64,000 nt of DNA, taken from a virus. The DNA lies in the IMG/VR virus record IMGVR_UViG_3300042558_005069, positions 1-64,000 of that record; one strand, 5' to 3'. Position 1 is the first letter of the stretch. Each line of letters starts with the position of its first letter. This document shows, piece by piece, positions 61,320 through 64,000 of the stretch. The translations under genes were made by a program, and so were the position numbers. Below the pieces are notes generated by a model. It worked only from the letters and a program-made list of their open reading frames with translations, searched no databases and was not told the DNA's origin.

Positions 61320-62060
61320 TTAATGAAGACGCGATTTTAATGATTCTTTAAACTTGTGAGAAAATTGTTTTGTTGATGAGCTTTCATCGTCAACTGCCGT
61401 AAGTGAGTTTGCTCTTCTATTTGCTCTTCTATTTACGTTTGAAGTGCTGTCTTGGACCGTAATTGACTTTCGTTGCATAAATCTTCTTACTGTCCCAGCC
61501 CCAGTCAGCCGTATGACGCGATCTATGATCGCATTTGACATTGGATCGTCTTTTTTGGCAACGAGGATGTTTTTATTTGAGTCAAAAGAGATCTTGTTGC
61601 TATTTAAAGTGGCAACTACGCTTCCGAGGCTGCTGGTTGTTACAAATTTTGACGCTTTGTAGTCAATCAGGTTCAATTTTGAATCAACGCTATTGGCAAG
61701 TCTGATGGGGACGGCAGACGAAGACATGCGCAACCTAGAACGCATAATAACGTTTCGCTCATTGTGTGATTTTGCAGTTTGTGAAGAACTTGCTTTATTT
61801 ATTAACTTAATTCTTTCAATTTCCGGGTCGACGTATGTTTCTAAAACCATATTTGCAATGTTGTCACTCACGTGCTTGAAGTCGGTTGCTCCAAACCCAT
61901 CAGGCAGGCCTTTATGGTTTATTTTGCCATTTGTTTGGATCGCCATAGCTATGCCTGCCCCAAACTCCGTTACTGACTTTGCAAGAATCGAGTCGCCTGT
62001 TCTTGCAACCACTACGTGAGGCGTTCCTCTTAGCAGATCTTTTATTATTGATATTTCCAT
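61320..62060 (-). CDS. hypothetical virion-region protein, 246 aa
   Basis: N-terminal strand-rich half (HVVVARTGDSILAKSVTEFG), a middle RSRLRMSSSAVPIRL, and Arg/Asn-rich linkers near the C-terminus (RRANRRANSL). The RMSSSA stretch is similar to the SSG motifs of the giant protein but not identical. Its stop overlaps nothing; its ATG shares a base with the preceding stop. Position suggests a head-assembly protein. Confidence 0.7.
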   Translation of the reverse strand: MEISIIKDLLRGTPHVVVARTGDSILAKSVTEFGAGIAMAIQTNGKINHKGLPDGFGATDFKHVSDNIANMVLETYVDPEIERIKLINKASSSQTAKSHNERNVIMRSRLRMSSSAVPIRLANSVDSKLNLIDYKASKFVTTSSLGSVVATLNSNKISFDSNKNILVAKKDDPMSNAIIDRVIRLTGAGTVRRFMQRKSITVQDSTSNVNRRANRRANSLTAVDDESSSTKQFSHKFKESLKSRLH

Positions 62061-64000
62061 TACCTACCACCCATCAATATTGTTCGAATATCATTTTTTT
62101 GCGAGCTCAAAGAGTCCAAACGGCTTTCAAACAACTTAGTAATGATATTTAGATGTATTTTTTCCCCAGTTGACATTCCGTAATTTTTAGAGCCAGAGAA
62201 CGAATTCCTTGGATTATAAGTTCTTGCTCTTCTTATTAATTGATTTATATACTTGATAAAAAGAACTCGTTGATCAGCTTTTAATTGCTGGTAATAATCA
62301 CTGTAAGCTGGGACTAGCTCAGCTTCGTAGAAATCTCTAAGACGTGCTTTCATCCTCTCTGTTATCTGCACTTTAGACAGATCGACTAATCCGGAAGATG
62401 TATTTTGTGCAAGTGCAGCCCTTAGTTCCTGTCCACTTGTTATTGGATAAATTGAAGTAGATGGACGAGATCTTTGATCAGTTAGATAATCAGAGATCAT
62501 TATTCTTGCTACGTCCTCTGGGCTTAGATCTGTAAATTTTTTAGATGAGTCAAACTTTGCATCGGGGAATGTCATTTCAACGTCTTGTCGAATATACTGT
62601 CTTACTTCCCCTGGCTTGCCAATAGGCAGAACTTCCGGAGCAGGCAACCCAAGATACCGCTGCAGGTCGGAAGCAAACATCTCTCCCATGTGCTGAAATT
62701 TGGCAGGATTTTCGTACACGAAATACTTGCCAGCCGAATCCTCTATTATCGATATGGTTTCATTTATTTTCTGTCGCTTCACAGCCTGCGTTTTGCTAAG
62801 GACATCGCCGATTATCTTCGGATCTAAGTCTGACAGCGTTCCGCCATTTTCTAGGTGCTGTATCGCGTTGTCGATATTGGATATTTTTTTCCTGGTACGA
62901 CCAATGTCAATATCTTCTTCTTCATCCTGGCTTGCCTTCGGAGTTTTAATTTTTTTACCTGAAAGCAAGGCGGAAGCCCATTTTGGTTTTCCCGACTTTC
63001 CGATACTATTAGGGTCGGAAACTCCAATAATATTCTCGGAAAAAGCAATCGCTCCTTCGAGTTCTTGTGAAACGTTCTTTAGTCGCGCAGAAGGGTCTTT
63101 TGAATTATCGACTTCCATTGAACTGTTCACAACTCTGCCGAGCTTTCTTCTTTCGCCAACTGAAAGTTTTCTTGCTTTTTCAAGAGTTAGGGTTGATCCT
63201 CCTGGAAGGACATAGAGCAGTTTCTGCACGCCGGTGTTAGAAAGCAAGCCGAGCTCTTCAGAACCTATTGAAGGAGAATCAAGTACGCCCATCATGAAGG
63301 TTGCTCCCTCCATGTCTCTATTGTCGGGGATTGCTCTTAGTACGTTATTGGCCACAACGGGCTCCAGAACAAAGCCATCGCGCCGTATCATTCTTCTTGT
63401 CGGCTCCGAGCTCTGAGAAAGGAAAGATCCTATTTCTTTTGTTAAAGTTTTGGCTTTTGCGGATGAAACTTGCCTGTTTTCATTTCCAACTCTTGGGATT
63501 TGAGCCTGTCTGGACTGAATTATGGAACTATCAGCCTGCTCTCCAGTTGCTATTCTCCCAGTAATTGTAGGGGTGGCTACACCTGAAACTGCTCTCCGTA
63601 CTGCCGAAATTGCAGCTCCCAAAATTGAAGGGATCGCAAAAAGTTGAGCTCCGCAAGTTGTAAACCTATTATCTGTAAATCTTCCGCCATACTGATAGCC
63701 CTCGGGGCATCGATGAGCTCTGTTCTCTCCAGGTCTTGACCCACCTCTTCTGCCTCCGCCAAATCCAGGCGTCAAAGTTCGGTAGATTGACGACCTCACG
63801 GGGGATCTAAGAGGGCTTGAGTCACCAGGGATAGCTGAGCTTAAGATGCTACTTCCAATTTGACGTAAAGCGTTTGCCTTAAATTTTATTTCTCCATATT
63901 TAGAAACGGAAGTTTTTTTTCTAGTGTTTCCGTTTAATCTGGAAAGAGCTTTATACGTAACTAATTGCTGCGTTTCTGCTGGAGCTCCACGAATGTAGTC
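62060..64000 (-). CDS. head-region protein with CPEGYQYGGRF motif, partial (cut at right edge)
   Basis: The frame is open to the right edge, so the 5' end is missing; the first in-window GTG (63799) is not the start. Two features stand out: RCPEGYQYGGRFTDNRF...CGAQL, a motif I associate with actinophage head proteins, and a distant kinase-like segment (KYFVYENPAKF...LGLPAPEVLPIG...ARIMISDYLTDQRSRPST) resembling HipA/phosphoinositide-kinase-type folds with a changed catalytic loop. It may be a MuF-like or maturation protein next to portal. Confidence 0.75.
   Translation of the reverse strand, partial: DYIRGAPAETQQLVTYKALSRLNGNTRKKTSVSKYGEIKFKANALRQIGSSILSSAIPGDSSPLRSPVRSSIYRTLTPGFGGGRRGGSRPGENRAHRCPEGYQYGGRFTDNRFTTCGAQLFAIPSILGAAISAVRRAVSGVATPTITGRIATGEQADSSIIQSRQAQIPRVGNENRQVSSAKAKTLTKEIGSFLSQSSEPTRRMIRRDGFVLEPVVANNVLRAIPDNRDMEGATFMMGVLDSPSIGSEELGLLSNTGVQKLLYVLPGGSTLTLEKARKLSVGERRKLGRVVNSSMEVDNSKDPSARLKNVSQELEGAIAFSENIIGVSDPNSIGKSGKPKWASALLSGKKIKTPKASQDEEEDIDIGRTRKKISNIDNAIQHLENGGTLSDLDPKIIGDVLSKTQAVKRQKINETISIIEDSAGKYFVYENPAKFQHMGEMFASDLQRYLGLPAPEVLPIGKPGEVRQYIRQDVEMTFPDAKFDSSKKFTDLSPEDVARIMISDYLTDQRSRPSTSIYPITSGQELRAALAQNTSSGLVDLSKVQITERMKARLRDFYEAELVPAYSDYYQQLKADQRVLFIKYINQLIRRARTYNPRNSFSGSKNYGMSTGEKIHLNIITKLFESRLDSLSSQKNDIRTILMGGR

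Overview
The window looks like an internal piece of a tailed double-stranded DNA bacteriophage genome (or a very large phage-derived element) that infects an actinobacterium. Evidence for a phage is an HK97-like major capsid protein (59022-60407), neighbouring virion genes, a secreted lysozyme-type endolysin, SSB, a TOPRIM primase-helicase, three tRNA genes and dozens of tightly packed small genes. Evidence for an actinobacterial host is a WhiB iron-sulfur regulator (51104-51445), a B12-dependent ribonucleotide reductase, ThyX, and many genes whose ATG lies about 6 nt after a -10 box (leaderless transcripts). Base composition is clearly below that of classical high-GC actinobacteria over most of the window, so a low-GC aquatic lineage is possible (inference). 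Neither edge is a genome end: the right edge cuts through an open reading frame.

Layout. (1) 1-9.4 kb: about 18 small, mostly uncharacterised genes, most of them in one- or two-gene units with their own promoter and terminator. Thirteen promoters have exactly 17-bp spacing; twelve of them also share conserved spacer bases. A GATAATG/CATTATC heptamer recurs both 4-9 bp upstream of -35 boxes and inside terminator hairpins. (2) 9.4-19.6 kb: accessory early-type genes, including an SNF2/HARP helicase, a DUF932 protein, Lys-rich DNA-binding-like proteins and several tiny membrane proteins. (3) 19.6-28.8 kb: a leftward 'decoration' island with carbamoyltransferase, SGNH hydrolase-like protein, DXD glycosyltransferase, ThyX, sulfotransferase and two tandem 2-oxoglutarate/Fe(II) oxygenases; one rightward, strongly terminated Ala/Thr-rich protein sits inside it. 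(4) 28.8-34.6 kb: small genes overlapping by ATGA, two tRNAs for Ile/Met-type anticodons, thioredoxin, endolysin, SSB.

(5) 34.6-48.3 kb: one 4564-residue open reading frame on the minus strand. It strings together GNAT acetyltransferase-like domains, a DEDDh exonuclease, a zinc metalloprotease, two copies of an unknown module and at least one complete R-S-E ADP-ribosyltransferase. A short [F/L]-S-S-G motif recurs 13 times (one copy FSGG), mostly at or near the domain boundaries. This is the most unusual object in the window and looks like a multi-effector polyprotein. (6) 48.3-52.3 kb: an operon of overlapping genes for a zinc-ribbon-like protein, WhiB, primase-helicase, a terminase-small-subunit-like HTH protein and an RHH protein, leading into the giant gene. 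(7) 52.3-56.6 kb, rightward: two leaderless unknowns, class II ribonucleotide reductase, tRNA-Arg(UCU) and, only 2 nt after the tRNA, a cytochrome P450. (8) 56.6-64 kb, leftward: head genes (cut at the right edge), major capsid, a DUF6321 protein, a TauD-like dioxygenase and a staphylococcal-type nuclease.

Together the genes suggest a lytic-cycle phage that remodels host nucleotide supply (RNR, thioredoxin, ThyX), transcription (WhiB, RHH, HTH proteins) and surface or small-molecule chemistry (P450, TauD, carbamoyl-, glycosyl- and sulfotransferases). It may also deliver or express a giant bundle of protein-modifying enzymes. Terminase large subunit, portal and tail genes are not seen and presumably lie outside the window.
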